Counted from the first letter of the stretch, positions 24,092 to 36,114 are shown. The stretch: 64,000 bases of DNA from Epiperipatus broadwayi (GCA_028023455.1 JAQFVV010006197.1:14009254-14073253), one strand, 5' to 3'. Notes: generated by a model not told the origin, from the sequence alone. Program-made: numbers and translations.

Positions 24092-24839
24092 CCCTTTTCC
24101 CGCGCTCGACGAGACTCCTCGTCGACATCTAAAATCACTCTAACTTAGTTCGTTTTTATACGATAAAATTCGTTAAATACGTATTTAATTCGTTTTTAAA
24201 AGTTCTGTACGATGGTGACATCTTCCGATTTATTTTAGAAGTAAAAAATAAAAAAAAAACGCATTTTAAACCTAAACAAAGAAGGAACATTATTTGTGAT
24301 TGGTTCTTAGCATGCTCTCAGCCGAAAAAGACATTCTGATTGGCTGGAAAGAACAAAGAAACTGCCTGATCAAAGAAAATAAAGAAAAACGCTGAGATTT
24401 TCATTTCGAATACGATTTAAATTATTATTAAATAATATTTATGGAAATTAAACATAATTTTCAGAGAGAATAATAAAAAAACAAAATTATTTTCGAAAAA
24501 TATTGAAGATTTAAGTAAATATATTGAAGATGTAGTAAAAAGAAATATTTACTTTTCTATAACGTAAAAGTCGATCTTTTTGTTTACATTATAACTTTTA
24601 TGTTGCCGATATAGAATATCTTAGAATAAATAAATAGCAATTTATTTTTGAAAGAACTTTCGTTTTCTTCATGACCTGAAAAATTAATTATATACTTTTT
24701 ATAAACGTATCTGAGTTGAATTTAATATTATAGACGAATATGTTTTAACAATAGGCTTTGTCTTCAGTTTGTGAGTTGGCCAATTAAAAGATTTGATTTT
24801 TATCTCATACAACCAATGATTTAATTAGCGGTTTAAGGG
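24092..24839. mobile_element. piggyBac-type MITE with TTAA target duplication
   Basis: TTAA at 24088-24091 and 24840-24843 flank a 748 bp element beginning CCCTTTTCCCGCGC and ending GCGGTTTAAGGG. The outer CCCTT/AAGGG and the CCGC/GCGG just inside are inverted, as in piggyBac-superfamily ends. Immediately inside the left end is a perfect palindrome, TCGACGAG-ACTC-CTCGTCGA (24106-24125), a likely protein-binding or hairpin site. There is no coding frame. The left 300 bp keep many CpG sites, unlike the rest of the window. Confidence 0.85.
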
Positions 24840-25039
24840 TTAATAGTGACCCAGTGATGAGAGAGAGAGAGAGAAATAGAGTAAATAATATTTAAGGAAA
24901 CATGAAATATTTATTCAAACACACATATAATATAATATAACAATATAATAGTGAAATTTACGAAACCAAAAAAATATATGTAATTACTCAGGCTAAATTA
25001 TGATAGCCCTTCATTAATTAAAGTTCATTTAAAATAAAT

Positions 25040-25620
25040 ATAAAGTGTCTATAGACCATTATTTAAAAGTATCTTTACCTAGGTTTTCAAGATTGTCAGT
25101 TTCCAACCAGTTGGCTTTTTGGTTCCATCAATGGTTTCAGGGCTTGTTTTCATTTCTTTGGCTCAATAATGGGGAAGAGAGAGTATGTGGAAGCTTCTAC
25201 TTTACAATCTTAGCATTGGTTCCAAGTATTGGTTCAGGTGGGATAGTTGGTGGCCAAGGGCTTGGGGCATGAAGCCATATCGGACACTCCTATGGCTTAT
25301 GTGGCTTCTCTATTAATATTGACCACATCAGGTATGATTGGCTTACTACTGTGTTTACAGTTTCTGAATATTTGGATCTCTGGTTGTTTGAATTCTCAAT
25401 GGAAAAATGCTTGTGTCATAATTCTGTCTGAACTGAATAATAATAATCTGAACTGAATCAATAATGGCATGAAGACCAGACTATTCAATCCCAAAATGCA
25501 GATCAGACTGAATTCTATTACAAAATGAGTGGAATAATTTATTCACAAATGCAGATCGGACTGTATAGCAATAACACTAATAGCAATCCTGACTGAAGAA
25601 CAATACTAAGATGTAACTTT
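25040..25620. repeat. Unclassified GC-richer repeat-like block
   Basis: Two overlapping short plus-strand frames (25045-25272 and 25247-25456) have no recognisable domain. The 3' part repeats CAAATGCAGATC and GGACTG/AGACTG twice (about 25494-25570) and CTGAACTGAATAATA units (25430-25460). Composition contrasts with the AT-rich neighbours, so this is probably an old retroelement part such as an LTR or 3' end. Confidence 0.4.
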
Positions 25621-27710
25621 TATACTTTTTCTCTCTCATTGTTTTAATTTCTTATCATTATTTTTAATTTTGATCTTAAGTCTGTTTTTTAATTATTTTT
25701 ACATTTTCTTTAATCTAATCTTTTGCTTAGATTAATCTACTATCTCATCAATAGTTTACATAGTTTTTTTAATTAATTAATTAATTCAATCATCATCTTT
25801 TAAATTAATTACATTTTCAAAAGTTTTCTTTTACAAACAAATTTTATTCTAACTTTCCATATTTACTTATTTATTCCTTAAAGAGAGAGAGAGAGTGAGA
25901 GAGAGAAAAAGTTTTAAATCTTTTTCTAATTCTATTTTAGATCCTCCCCCCTGCTTTTTAACAAATAATTTTATTATATTTTTAAAAAAATATAGGCAAT
26001 TTTTTCATTTTACAAAATTGCATTTTAAAATCGACTTAACTAATCATATATATTTTTTAAAATTATGAAACATGTAATGCTATATATGTGCACCTGGCAA
26101 CATATATTTCTCATTAGTATTACACTATTATGATCTCTCTAATGTAACATTTCCAATCTAGTTCCAGTTCAATCTTTTAATTCTTTCTTTAACATATCAG
26201 TTATATCTGTTTGTTCTCTCACTTGTAATATTTTTCTTTCAATCTCTTCTCTGTAGTCATAAAACAACTCTATACTGAATCCATTATTGACACTTTTATG
26301 GTGTTAAGACAGAGTACTATTGTCTTAATAAAAGTGATTGTTTTTTTGTCAATGCTTGCTTCACTCTAAACTTTGCTACTATTAGTTATTTATTAGTTCA
26401 ACTCAGAGTTTGGCCCTTGTTTATATTTTGTTACAACCTATAATAATACAACAAGTTGATAGAGAGATAGCAGAAGTTGGTTACTAAACTGCTACTTGGT
26501 GAGTACTTTTTATGGTTTTGTTCTACTTTACTGTCCAACTAATATAGTGGAGCAGTAAACTATACTGTATCTAACTACATGATTTCAATTTTAGGATATC
26601 CAAAGAAAAATCTAAATAAATAAAACACACACACACCCATTAAAATTTGGAAATTGGCATCCCTTTTTTTTTCTCTGAGTGCCATCCACATTCACATTTT
26701 TTTTTTTTAAAAAAAAGTAAAATTTATAAATAAATTTTATATGATGCCAATAGCTATTTTTCTCCTGGAGAACCATACATGATTATAGATATATAGTAAT
26801 AATAATAAAAAATTAGATTATGTTGAAAATGCATGTATTTTATTCTTTTATTATTCTTTTTGAATTTGACATGCATAATAAAATATTTTCCAAGAGAAAT
26901 TTCTAAAATTTTTACAAAATGTTAGAACATATTTAAACTTATTACTGATTTAAAAACATTAAAAATAATTAGAGAGATCACAGTTTCTTGATAAAGATAC
27001 TAGTGAATTATGTTCTATAAGAGAAAAAAGTTATTGAAAAAAAAAAATCACCCAAAGCATATTTAATAATGACGAAAGATATTTTACTATTTATTTTAAA
27101 AATAAAATATAGTAATTATTTTTTTTATTGCTTCAATCAATGTGTGAATAAATACAGGCTTCTTGATATATATATATATATGTATCCCCTCAATTTATCA
27201 TTAATATTATATATACTTAATGTACATACAAAAATAATCTATTATATGTAAGTGCATGTTAAAAAGTACTGCATATTTGCAGTTCAATAAACAATATATT
27301 TTCTATTCCAATTAATTCCAATTAATATTTTTAATAAAATGTGGTCTATTACACACCATATATGCTTGAACATGAGGGGGATTAGAGCAAAGTATAGCAT
27401 AGTTTGTGCTTCCGTTGTAATTTCAATAGCACATTTTTTCTTTCACCATAGTTATACCACTTACTGCAGGTTTTATTAGATGATAGATAAACATAACAGT
27501 ACTTACATTAAGTAGACTGAAGTCATATGATAAGAGTTATGAAATATTTTATTAGATTAAAAAAAACTAATAGTTGTTAGTAAACTAAAAGTGTTCTTTA
27601 TTAGAGAGCTAGGTAAGTTAGTTTTAATTTAAATGCTAAAAAAATTTTGAACTCCATTAGAAACCTGAACACTTTCCAATTTTACTCAGAACATAAATGT
27701 AATAGTTAAG
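25620..27710. other. AT-rich non-coding stretch with GA microsatellite
   Basis: A (GA)n tract lies at about 25881-25910 and an AATTAATT run near 25770-25790. Nothing else supported. Confidence 0.6.
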
Positions 27711-27714
27711 CAGC

Positions 27715-27850
27715 ATTAAGCTGTTGCACATGCGCTTTGCAGATTTTAACTATAAATGATTGAATACTAACACTTCAAACACATGATAAAGTCTTTGGGA
27801 AAAGACAGAGTGGCCATCTATCTTTTCGAACCCAAACACTGTTTAACTAT
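27715..27850. repeat. Family C repeat, copy 1
   Basis: Shares CACATGCGCT, AACAC.TGATAAAGTCTTT and GGAAAA...AGA with the block at 30583-30720, in the same order and orientation, with substantial divergence. Class unknown. Confidence 0.5.
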
Positions 27851-28319
27851 TACAGTTTATAAACATTGCGCTATATAAAATAATTGATTTATTCAGAACA
27901 TAAATACAAATGCAGATCACTACACCATTAGATCTTTTATTAATTGGGTGTATATGTGGATATTATAGGTATGTATTTACTGGAATCATAGCATTCATCA
28001 CAAGCAAATTACAATCATTATTATTACAAGTTACAAAAATTAAACAAGAAATAAAACTAGCTCCACTTGCTCTTTATTCAGCTACATGAAGTCTTCTCTC
28101 ATTACCTGCAAGAACTAAAAACATGATCTAAACCATGTATGTAATCTAAATAACATCCACATCATTTAATTATATAAATGTATGCAGAATTTGAAAATAT
28201 TTACAAACATAAAATGCTTTGAATTTATTTTATATACATATAATATTGTTATCCTGTAATTCTTTACTTTGTTCTATTTAGTAAGTATCCTACTACTTCC
28301 ATCATCTAATATGAGTATT

Positions 28320-28765
28320 GACTGTCTTTAGAAAAATTTAAATTTATTTAAATATTCCAAATAAATTCAACTATTAGTAATAGCACATAGGTTAGTATCT
28401 TCTTCAGGTGTTGCTGGCCTGACCAGTGACAGTACTAGAATGGGAATCGAACCTGAACCCTTAGATTCTTTGAGTAGTGAATTTTAAGGTAATGCTCTAA
28501 CCAATTAAATATTCAAAGAATCTAGGGGTTTATGTTCGATTCCCATGCTAGTACTGGCACTGTTCAAGCCTGCATCATCTGAAGAAGAGGTAAGAACAAT
28601 GCCTCTCGAAACGTTGTGCATATGCTAACCTGTGTGTTATTACTAACAGTTGAATGTATTTGGAATATTTAAATAAAGTTAAATTTTTCTAAAGATATTC
28701 AATACTCATATTAGATGATGGAAATAGTCCAACATACAACTAAAACACCATCATCACAAACCTTC
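28320..28765. repeat. Family B palindromic element with two tRNA-like heads
   Basis: Arms beginning GACTGTCTTTAGAAAAATTT (left) and ending AGATATTCAATACTCATATT (right) are inverted. In the middle are two facing tRNA-like segments: GGGAATCGAACCTGAACCC on the left is the complement of the B-box region GGTTCGATTCCC on the right. A motif CTGAAGAAG...CTCGAAACGTT follows the right head. Pol III promoters pointing at each other inside a palindrome are unusual for a SINE. Confidence 0.7.
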
Positions 28766-29443
28766 AGGAAATCCTACTACTGTATCCATTATTTTTTGAT
28801 TTTAATCAATTAAATTACGCTATAAATAAATATTCTTAATTAAAAAAAAAAAAAAAGTAGTATGAAAATGCTTGTGTGTTTATATATTTATAGAAATTGT
28901 TTTTTAACTGATAAATTATATTTTCTTTTCATTAGGTATTTATTCATTTTTATTTATAACTTTACAAAGTTTTATTGAATTTCAGTTCATTGTTTATTTA
29001 CTTTTGTTTAAATCTGCCTTTGTTTTTTTTTTTTAACATATATACAGTACTACTTAATTTTTTGAGTATTTAATTGCACACTTTCAGAATTTCACAAAGA
29101 TTCAATTCAATTTATTTATTTAAATGCAAAACAACAGCAATAAAAATTATAATATATATTAAAAATAATCGAGTGACTTCATTGTTCCAGAGTTCATAAG
29201 AAGTTTGAGCACCGGAAGTGAATTCCTGAGTTTGACATTCGACACCGCTTTGAATTACACACAATTTGCCATTACATAATAGTTAAAGAAAAACAATAAT
29301 ACGTAAATAACGGAAACACAGGCTTGTTATATACCTGTGGCTATATATATGTAATATAGGGTATATGAGCACAGACTTTCACACCACCCACCTCTCTCCA
29401 CTCTATCTAATAACACTGATACACCTAAACACATGTATGCTGA

Positions 29444-29517
29444 AAAGATAAATAATCACCAATATCCGTATTTCATGCTAAACCAGCAATCATCAGTTGG
29501 TCCAGACTATCATCTTT
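29444..29517 (-). ncRNA. Hammerhead ribozyme motif, type I (left repeat)
   Basis: On the minus strand: outer helix I AAAGAT/ATCTTT, internal loop, inner helix I ACCAA/TTGGT, then the conserved CTGATGA. Helix II is TGCT-GGTTT-AGCA, then GAAA, a 2 bp helix III AT-ACGG-AT, and the triplet ATA just before TTGGT. Predicted cleavage falls between 29463 and 29462. All core residues are standard. The base pair that normally opens helix II is a T-T mismatch here. Confidence 0.72.
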
Positions 29518-29903
29518 ACACACATATATAGTATAAGTGCTCAGATATATATTAAGATAGACTATCCTCATAGTTTAATGGACATGCTTCAATCCACTCC
29601 AACTCTTCAACCGTCCATCCAATTGAAAATCTAATGATGGAATGCTCAAAGGCCACCCTGAGGCCGAGATTATTGTCACACCCATGTTGACCTAAGGTCA
29701 ATCTGAACCCCACATGTACAGGACATAATCCATTTAATACATATGCAAGGATGGGCAGACATCTCTATAATGTAATAACTGAAACACAGGCTTGTTATAT
29801 ACTTGTGGCTATATATATGTAATATAGGGTATATGAGCACAGACTTTCACACCACCCACCTCTCTCCACTCTATCTAATAACACTGATAAACACATATGC
29901 TGA

Positions 29904-29977
29904 AAAGATAAATAATCACCAATATACGTATTTCATGCTAAACCAGCAATCATCAGTTGGTCCAGACTATCATCTTT
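29904..29977 (-). ncRNA. Hammerhead ribozyme motif, type I (right repeat)
   Basis: Same architecture as the left copy, 460 bp away, predicted cleavage between 29923 and 29922. The core and helices are identical; the only change is in the helix III loop (ACGT instead of ACGG). Cleavage at both sites of a transcript would release a monomer of about 460 bases. Confidence 0.72.
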
Positions 29978-30582
29978 ACGTAAAATAAAAGGAATTAAAA
30001 AAAAAAAGGAAAGAAACAATCCAGTTATCATATATAAAAGACTAACTTGACCCGTGTCAAATAACAATCAAATTTAATATCTCTAACTTGGCATCTAAGA
30101 ACTGAGATAGAAATCATTTTTATTCGAAAAGTCATATTTTAATAATGGGCTGAATTGAGCTATATTATTTAGATTTAAATTCCAGATGATTGAATCGTAT
30201 TCTAAAATAGGGAGTACCAATGAGATAATTTGTATTTTATATCGCCTTCGAAAAGATGATATCCATGACAGATCTTTACCATAATAATATATACACTTTT
30301 TTCATTCAAGAAAGGAAATTTGTTTTTGATTCTCAATATAATTTCAAATTTTTTATTATTAACTTTGAAATAATTGATTTATTTACAATTGCTGAAATAA
30401 AATAAATATCCTGGTATAGGTTAAAGATTAAGATCACTAACAGGTTTTTTTCTTTCTGTTTTACTATGTTCACAGTGATTAAAATTTTATTATTTCAATG
30501 TTAAAACATATTTTCTTAAATTATATTATAGGATTGTGAAGATGCATATATAAATATAATAATGTAATAAACATTAGGGATT

Positions 30583-30720
30583 ACCCACTACACATGCGCT
30601 GTAAACTAATACACACTTTTGAGGAACACTCCTTTCCAAACACGATAAAGTCTTTTGAAAAAATAGAATGAATCGACTCTACTTTTTTAACCTAAACGTA
30701 TGGCAAATCTTAAGCACTTA
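30583..30720. repeat. Family C repeat, copy 2
   Basis: CACATGCGCTGTAAA, AACACGATAAAGTCTTTTG and GAAAAAATAGA match the block at 27715-27850. No coding potential. Confidence 0.5.
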
Positions 30721-30729
30721 GAAATGAGA

Positions 30730-32290
30730 GAGTGAATGAATATATTAATGAATCACTTTTAATTCCATTTGCTATGTTTTTATTTGTGACGTCTGCGAAA
30801 TTTTTGCAATTTACGGTACGGTCAAAACACTTTGAGAATAACTGACTTCAAGGCAAAGATTTCTCCACATCTCATTATAATCTGACAATGAAAGAAAAGA
30901 CAATATTTACAAGACTAGTGAGAATTTCTAAACTTCTTTGTTTCACCCTCTAGCGAAGAATAGTTAAACCCACATTTACTGACTCATAATTATATCGCTT
31001 GTTGGTTGACTTCAGGGCAATGTTTGCTACTTGAAAAAAAATCTAAATTTGGTCAAATTTTGTAAAATGTACAAGTTTATATGGATGTAAATCCAGATTG
31101 CGTGCGTGATAGATCTTTATATATGTACACATGTAAATAATATTTATCACTATATTGTCAATAAATAAAGCTTATTAAATTTTCATTTTAAATTACGAGG
31201 ATTTATTAATGTTACATCAATGTTGTGTCTCTTACAAAATAGTATCAACTTTGAATCTAGTTTGATTTAAACTTTCTAAAAAAAATTTTTTTATTAAGTC
31301 ATGAACTTTTTTTTATATTTATATGTTTTTTTATTTGATTAATAAAAATGATGAAGCTTGTTTCAAAAAAAGAAGAAAGAATTAACTTGACATGATGTAA
31401 TAATTGAAATAAATTGAATGGCAATATCTTTTACGTTAAAAACTTAAGTTTTATGTTACACTTATTTTAGAAAATTAAATTTTAGACTTGATATTTAACT
31501 CTTATGAATTTAATAATTATTTAAATGGCAATTAAAAAACTTGTCCAATATTTTCTCAACTCCCCCTCTAATAATATTTAAATATCTTCTTACATATAAT
31601 TTGCTTCTGTAACCTTCAATTATCATTTTTAAAACCTTGATACTTAAAATTTATAATGTGACATGTATTTTTTTTTAGTAATAATAACAGTCTTGTGTTG
31701 TCAAAACTTGAATACTTTAATTAAAATGTTCAGATATTATAATTTGCTTATATTATATATCTATCTTTGGATACTAACTTATCATCATTAGCAAGCATTC
31801 CTAAACGAGTATGGTCATTCCAAATGCAAAAGAAAAAACAAACAAGGATATAAAGAACAAAAAATTAAGGAAAAAATAAAGAAAAAAGAATGGAGTCAGA
31901 ATTGATGTGCATATTATTAAAGAATGTAAATGTGATTGCAAAACATACTATTGTCATAGATAATGCAGAAAGGTGACCCATGACTTAGCTCATAATAGCC
32001 AGTCTTGGACTAAGCTAAATGAATGAATAGTAATTTTTTTAAAAAAAGTAGAGAGAAAGAAAAAATAATGATGATTAATTTAAATATAAATTTTAGTAAT
32101 GAATTAGGAATGAAAATGATAACTTTCATTTATCTTCCATTCAATCATACTTTTTTTTTTACTGCTTATAAAAAAAAACCCTAATATAATTATGTATATA
32201 TAAAATGCCAATTAAAACTCAAAATTATATCTGAAGAATAAATTTAATTATGGAAAGTTTCTTTTATTTTTATGTTAAAAATAAGCTTAA
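30730..32290. other. AT-rich non-coding stretch
   Basis: A slightly GC-richer part (30780-31030) has no recognisable content. The remainder is A/T-rich with nothing to annotate. Confidence 0.55.
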
Positions 32291-32295
32291 TTGTT

Positions 32296-32990
32296 TTTAT
32301 ATATTGGACTATTTCCATCTTCTAATATAAGTATTGAATGTCTTTAGAAAAATTTAAGAAACAGCACCTCTAGCGGCCATCGTGCACGTTGGATAAAACT
32401 ACCAAATTTAACTTTATTTAGATATTCCAAATACATTCAACTGTTAGTAAAAGCACACACATTTGTATATGAATAACATTTCATGAAGCATTAAGGGAAT
32501 CAAACCTGGACCCTTAGATTCTTGAGTATTGAATTTTAAGGCAATGCTCTGCTTAATTTTATTTAAATATTCCAAATACATTCAACTATTAGCAAAAGCA
32601 CATAGATTAATATATGAACAATGTTTCGAGAAGTATTATTCTCCCCTCTTCTTCTGGGATTGCTGCATGGGAATCAAACTTTGACTTTTAGATTCTTGAG
32701 TATTGAAATTTTAAGGTAATGCTCTGCTCAGTTGGTTAAAGCATTACCTTAAAATTCAATACTCAAGAATCTAAGGGTCCAGGTTCGATTTCCATGCTAG
32801 AACTGTCACTTGTCAAGCCAGCAACACCTGAAGAAGAGGGGAGAATAATACTTCCCGAAACATTGTTCATATAGTAAACTGTGTGCTTTTACTTTGAAAT
32901 ATTTGAATGAAGTTAAATTTTTCTAAAGACATTCAATATTTATATTAGATGATGGGAATAGTTCAAAAATAAATACAACAGAAACACCAT
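32296..32990. repeat. Family B palindromic element, largest copy
   Basis: The left arm holds the reversed tRNA-like head twice (about 32505-32555 and 32665-32725). The right arm holds a forward head with a clear D-arm, GCTCAGTTGGTTAAAGC (32725-32742), and B box GGTTCGATTTCC (about 32783). CTGAAGAAG and CCCGAAACATTG follow. A block at 32360-32400 (CACCTCTAGCGGCCATCGTG) is foreign to the other copies. The arms end in the shared TTAGATGATGG...ACCATCATCACAAA. Confidence 0.7.
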
Positions 32991-33065
32991 CATCACAAAT
33001 CTTTAGAAAAATACTAAAATTTAGCTTAGTTCCAGAACTATTTTCCATTATAAAACCATCAAAGC

Positions 33066-33600
33066 ATCACATGATCACCATTTCATGTACTTACACATGC
33101 TGTTTATAAGAGTAACAAATTTTCCATGTGATATTGCCACAAAGTGCAAGCCTTCATAATCAATGGATGCAGGAAGATTTGTGCATAAAATCCCTATCTA
33201 GTGCCTACTCATCCAACATCCCCAGATTAGTTTCTAGCTTGTGGCTTTCATCAGTGAAGAACCTTGGATTTAAGAACACTGCATATAGATCTTAGGATAC
33301 AAGGTAACCCTCCAGCATCTACCTTTTACCTATTTGGTTAACTATAAAGCTAGCAATCCAAGATGAAAACACCATAGTGTTTCAAAAGCAAGCTCATTCA
33401 CTTGTGTAGTCATGTAGATCTGAACCTCATTCAGCATCTATACATTATGGTGTCTTTGGTTTTTCTAAAATCACAATCATTATTCTTTTATGTGTAGGTT
33501 AAGTATAAAATCATGAAAACATCACATGATCACCATTTTATATGCTTACACATGTTACTAATAAGAAAACTCTCCATGCAGTATTGCCACCAAGTGTTTT
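33066..33600 (-). repeat. Family A repeat, minus orientation, 1.2 units
   Basis: CATCACATGATCACCATTT at 33066 recurs at 33511, giving a 445 bp period and showing tandem units like those at the window start. The hammerhead-like junction lies at 33205-33261 on the minus strand with intact CTGATGA and GAAAC. The second unit is truncated at about 33600. Confidence 0.8.
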
Positions 33601-33639
33601 TCTTCTTGGGTTCCTAGATTTATAGTTAACCAAATAGGT

Positions 33640-33905
33640 AAAAGCTGAATGCTTGATGATTGCATTATGTACTAAATTCTAGATGCATTGCTCACAAATT
33701 CAAGGCTTCTCACTGATGAAAGCCACAAGTTAGAAACTAGACTGCTGTATTGGATAAGTAGGGACTAGATAGAGATTTTATGCACAAACCTTCCTGCATC
33801 CATTGATTATGAAGGCTTGCATTTGGTGGAAATACCATATGGAGAGTTTGATACTCTTATTAACAGCATGTGTAAGCATATGAAATTGTGATTATGTGAT
33901 GTTTT
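33640..33905 (+). repeat. Family A repeat, plus orientation, partial
   Basis: Contains GGCTTCTCACTGATGAAAGC (from about 33703), then the TTAGAAAC and CTTCCTGCATCC blocks in the same order as copy 1 of the window, in opposite orientation to the neighbour at 33066-33600. Confidence 0.8.
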
Positions 33906-33973
33906 TATGATTGTATACTAGATTATACAACTATAAAAATATATTTTTTTAAATATGTCTAGAAAACACAATC

Positions 33974-34320
33974 GTGACTGATGTAGGTGTTAGGTCACAA
34001 GTGTTGACCGGGTATGTGGATACTGGTGAGGGGAAAATTATAGCCCTGAGTCCTTTTACACCAGTATGTAACACAAGACTGTCTGTAAATGCCCATCAGT
34101 CTATTTGTAGCAGGGTTCCTGAGAAATGGGAGGGTGGACCAAGTTGCCGCAAGCCTATAAGACTCAAAAAGAATGAGCAACACTCATATGTGCTTATGAC
34201 TTGGGCTTCTTATTGCTAGTATTACGCTTGAGTGGAAAGGACACAGGTGAAGGTGGAAATGTTTCTCATTCCTACCATGTTAGACCCTAAATGTGGGCTT
34301 TAAAGCCACACGTCACTTGT
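33974..34320. repeat. Unclassified GC-richer block
   Basis: A short plus-strand frame of 81 codons (33974-34219) and an opposite frame overlap, neither with a recognisable domain. The composition is close to 45% G+C by eye, against AT-rich flanks. It abuts family A, so it may be part of a compound repeat. No function inferred. Confidence 0.35.
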
Positions 34321-34329
34321 GAATAAGTC

Positions 34330-35740
34330 TACAAAAATATACCAGCATGCTAATATATTAAAAAAAAATCCAGAATACAGACTTAAAAAATTAAGAATAA
34401 AATTAATTCAAAGCCCTATTTTATTTTCATCTTCTGGCCCTGGTGGTATTGTACCATTTATTTATATATGGTAAAAATATATTGGCATTTGGTAAAAGCT
34501 AAAAGTAAAAGTAAATCTAGTGATCTTTTAAAAGACACATTTTAGATTTTTTTTTAGTTAGTATAATTTATTTTTTTAAAATGTACAGTGAAAGCTAATT
34601 TTGTTGTTTCAAATTATTACTTTCAAAAATAAAATTGGAAAGAATAAAAGAGATGCAGGTTACTAATCCAGATAAACTAAAAGAAAGAGAAATTCCATAT
34701 GCAGATTTCAATTAGTAAAATCTTTCTAGTTCTGATTAAAGATGGTGGAATTATGTTAAAAAAAAAAGACTGTGTAACTTAAATTTAAGAAAGAATGTAC
34801 TAAGATTATTATCTTGTATGCTGATAAAAGGACAAAAGAAAATAGATGCGCAGAGAAGTCTAAATATTGATCGCGAATATAAAAAGGTCAGAAAAAACTT
34901 CAAACTATGTTTTTGTCTATATGCAGGACTACCATTACTCATATGCTGATGTGAATTGTCATGCAGAGTGGAACCTATGCATTTACAGATACCTTTTGTC
35001 ATATAGGTCACTCAGAAAAATCGTTTAGTCTAGCCATTAGATGGGCCAATAACCTACAAAAATGTCGACAGAGTGAAACTAGTTAACTTCAATGGGATCT
35101 TCAAAATATGTACTACAAAACTTACCGGTAAGATTATTTACATCCTGATTGTGACTAAATTAAGCACTTGCAAACCATTCTCCAAAAGCTTATAATATTA
35201 TCATGATAGAGACATTTTTTTCTTATTCAAGAGATTTTCATTTACAACTTTCTAGAAGAAACTTGGAAGTGAACATTAATTGTTAAACTGTTTTAATTAA
35301 TTGATTCATGTTTGTATTAGCATGCATGTAGTCTTTCCAACTTATTAGTAAATTGTCTTTTAAATATTTTAATTTGTTTGAATAAAATATTTTGCTTTTA
35401 TCAACTTTTCATTGTGTGTTATTATGATTAGTTTATTTATAATCTATTATGTGTAATTTACTTTTGCCAATATTTGTTAATTTAGCCCCGGGAGAAAATA
35501 TTCTCAAAATAAAAAAAATAAAGTTACGGGAAATCATAATCCTGATCTTTTAAATTATTTTCTTCTTAATTTATGATGTGCGACATGACGGATTTCAGCG
35601 GATTCTTGTATGAATCCTGGTGCCCTTGTTAAAATAACTAAAAAAGCTGATTCTACTGGCAGAATAAGTCATAATAATTAGTAGGCCAGTTAATTAGGAT
35701 ATATAGGTATGTTTTTGGAAATAGGAACAAGATATTTTTC
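34330..35740. other. Non-coding stretch
   Basis: AT-rich overall. A patch at 34890-35130 has mixed composition and a weak minus-strand frame with no recognisable motif. Nothing supported. Confidence 0.5.
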
Positions 35741-35750
35741 TTTTCCATAT

Positions 35751-36108
35751 CTTGGTTAACTTTCATTATATAGTGTGTAAAAGAAGGCCTCCCAGAATCT
35801 AGCAAAACATGAAAAATGTTACAATATATATATATCACCCAATTAGAATTCTTACCATTTGGAAGGAAATGTAAGCCAAGAAAATAGAAATTTGCAATCT
35901 CTCCAATAGATATAAGTAAAATAGAAATTTCTTGGTTAACTTTCATTATATAGTGTGTAAAAGAAGGCCTCCCAGAATCTAGCAAAACATGAAAAATGTT
36001 ACAATATATATATCACCCAATTAGAATTCTTACCATTTGGAAGGAAATGTAAGCCAAGAAGATAGAAATTTGCAATCTCTCCAATAGATATAAGTAAAAT
36101 AGAAATTT
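35751..36108. repeat. Recent 180 bp tandem duplication
   Basis: Two copies beginning CTTGGTTAACTTTCATTATA at 35751 and 35931, directly abutting. They differ by one substitution (AAAATAGAAA versus AAGATAGAAA) and by one TA unit in a microsatellite. The near identity marks a very recent event or an assembly duplication. Confidence 0.92.
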
Positions 36109-36114
36109 AAAAAG

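Larger units (their letters stand above)
29301..29983 (-). mobile_element. Retrozyme-like element: two hammerhead-bearing direct repeats
   Basis: Direct repeats at 29307-29519 (213 bp) and 29775-29979 (205 bp) enclose a 255 bp spacer; the repeat period is 460 bp. ACGTAA occurs at 29301-29306 and 29978-29983, a possible target duplication, though part of it overlaps the repeat end. Each repeat contains a complete-looking hammerhead motif on the minus strand. There is no protein frame. This layout (short LTR-like repeats, each with a hammerhead, non-coding inside) is that of retrozymes, small circular-RNA retroelements known in plants and animals and usually mobilised by other elements, Penelope-like ones being a suggested helper in animals. 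Penelope relics are present in this window. The two copies differ by one 8-base indel and a few substitutions, so the insertion is fairly young. Confidence 0.72.

Noticed and set aside
28580-28620. CTGAAGAAGAGG...CCTCTCGAAACG in family B as another hammerhead ribozyme
   Set aside because: The motif has A in place of the usual U, the helix II pairing needs a bulged C next to GAAAC, and no matching helix I or cleavage triplet could be found. Other copies do not improve the fit.
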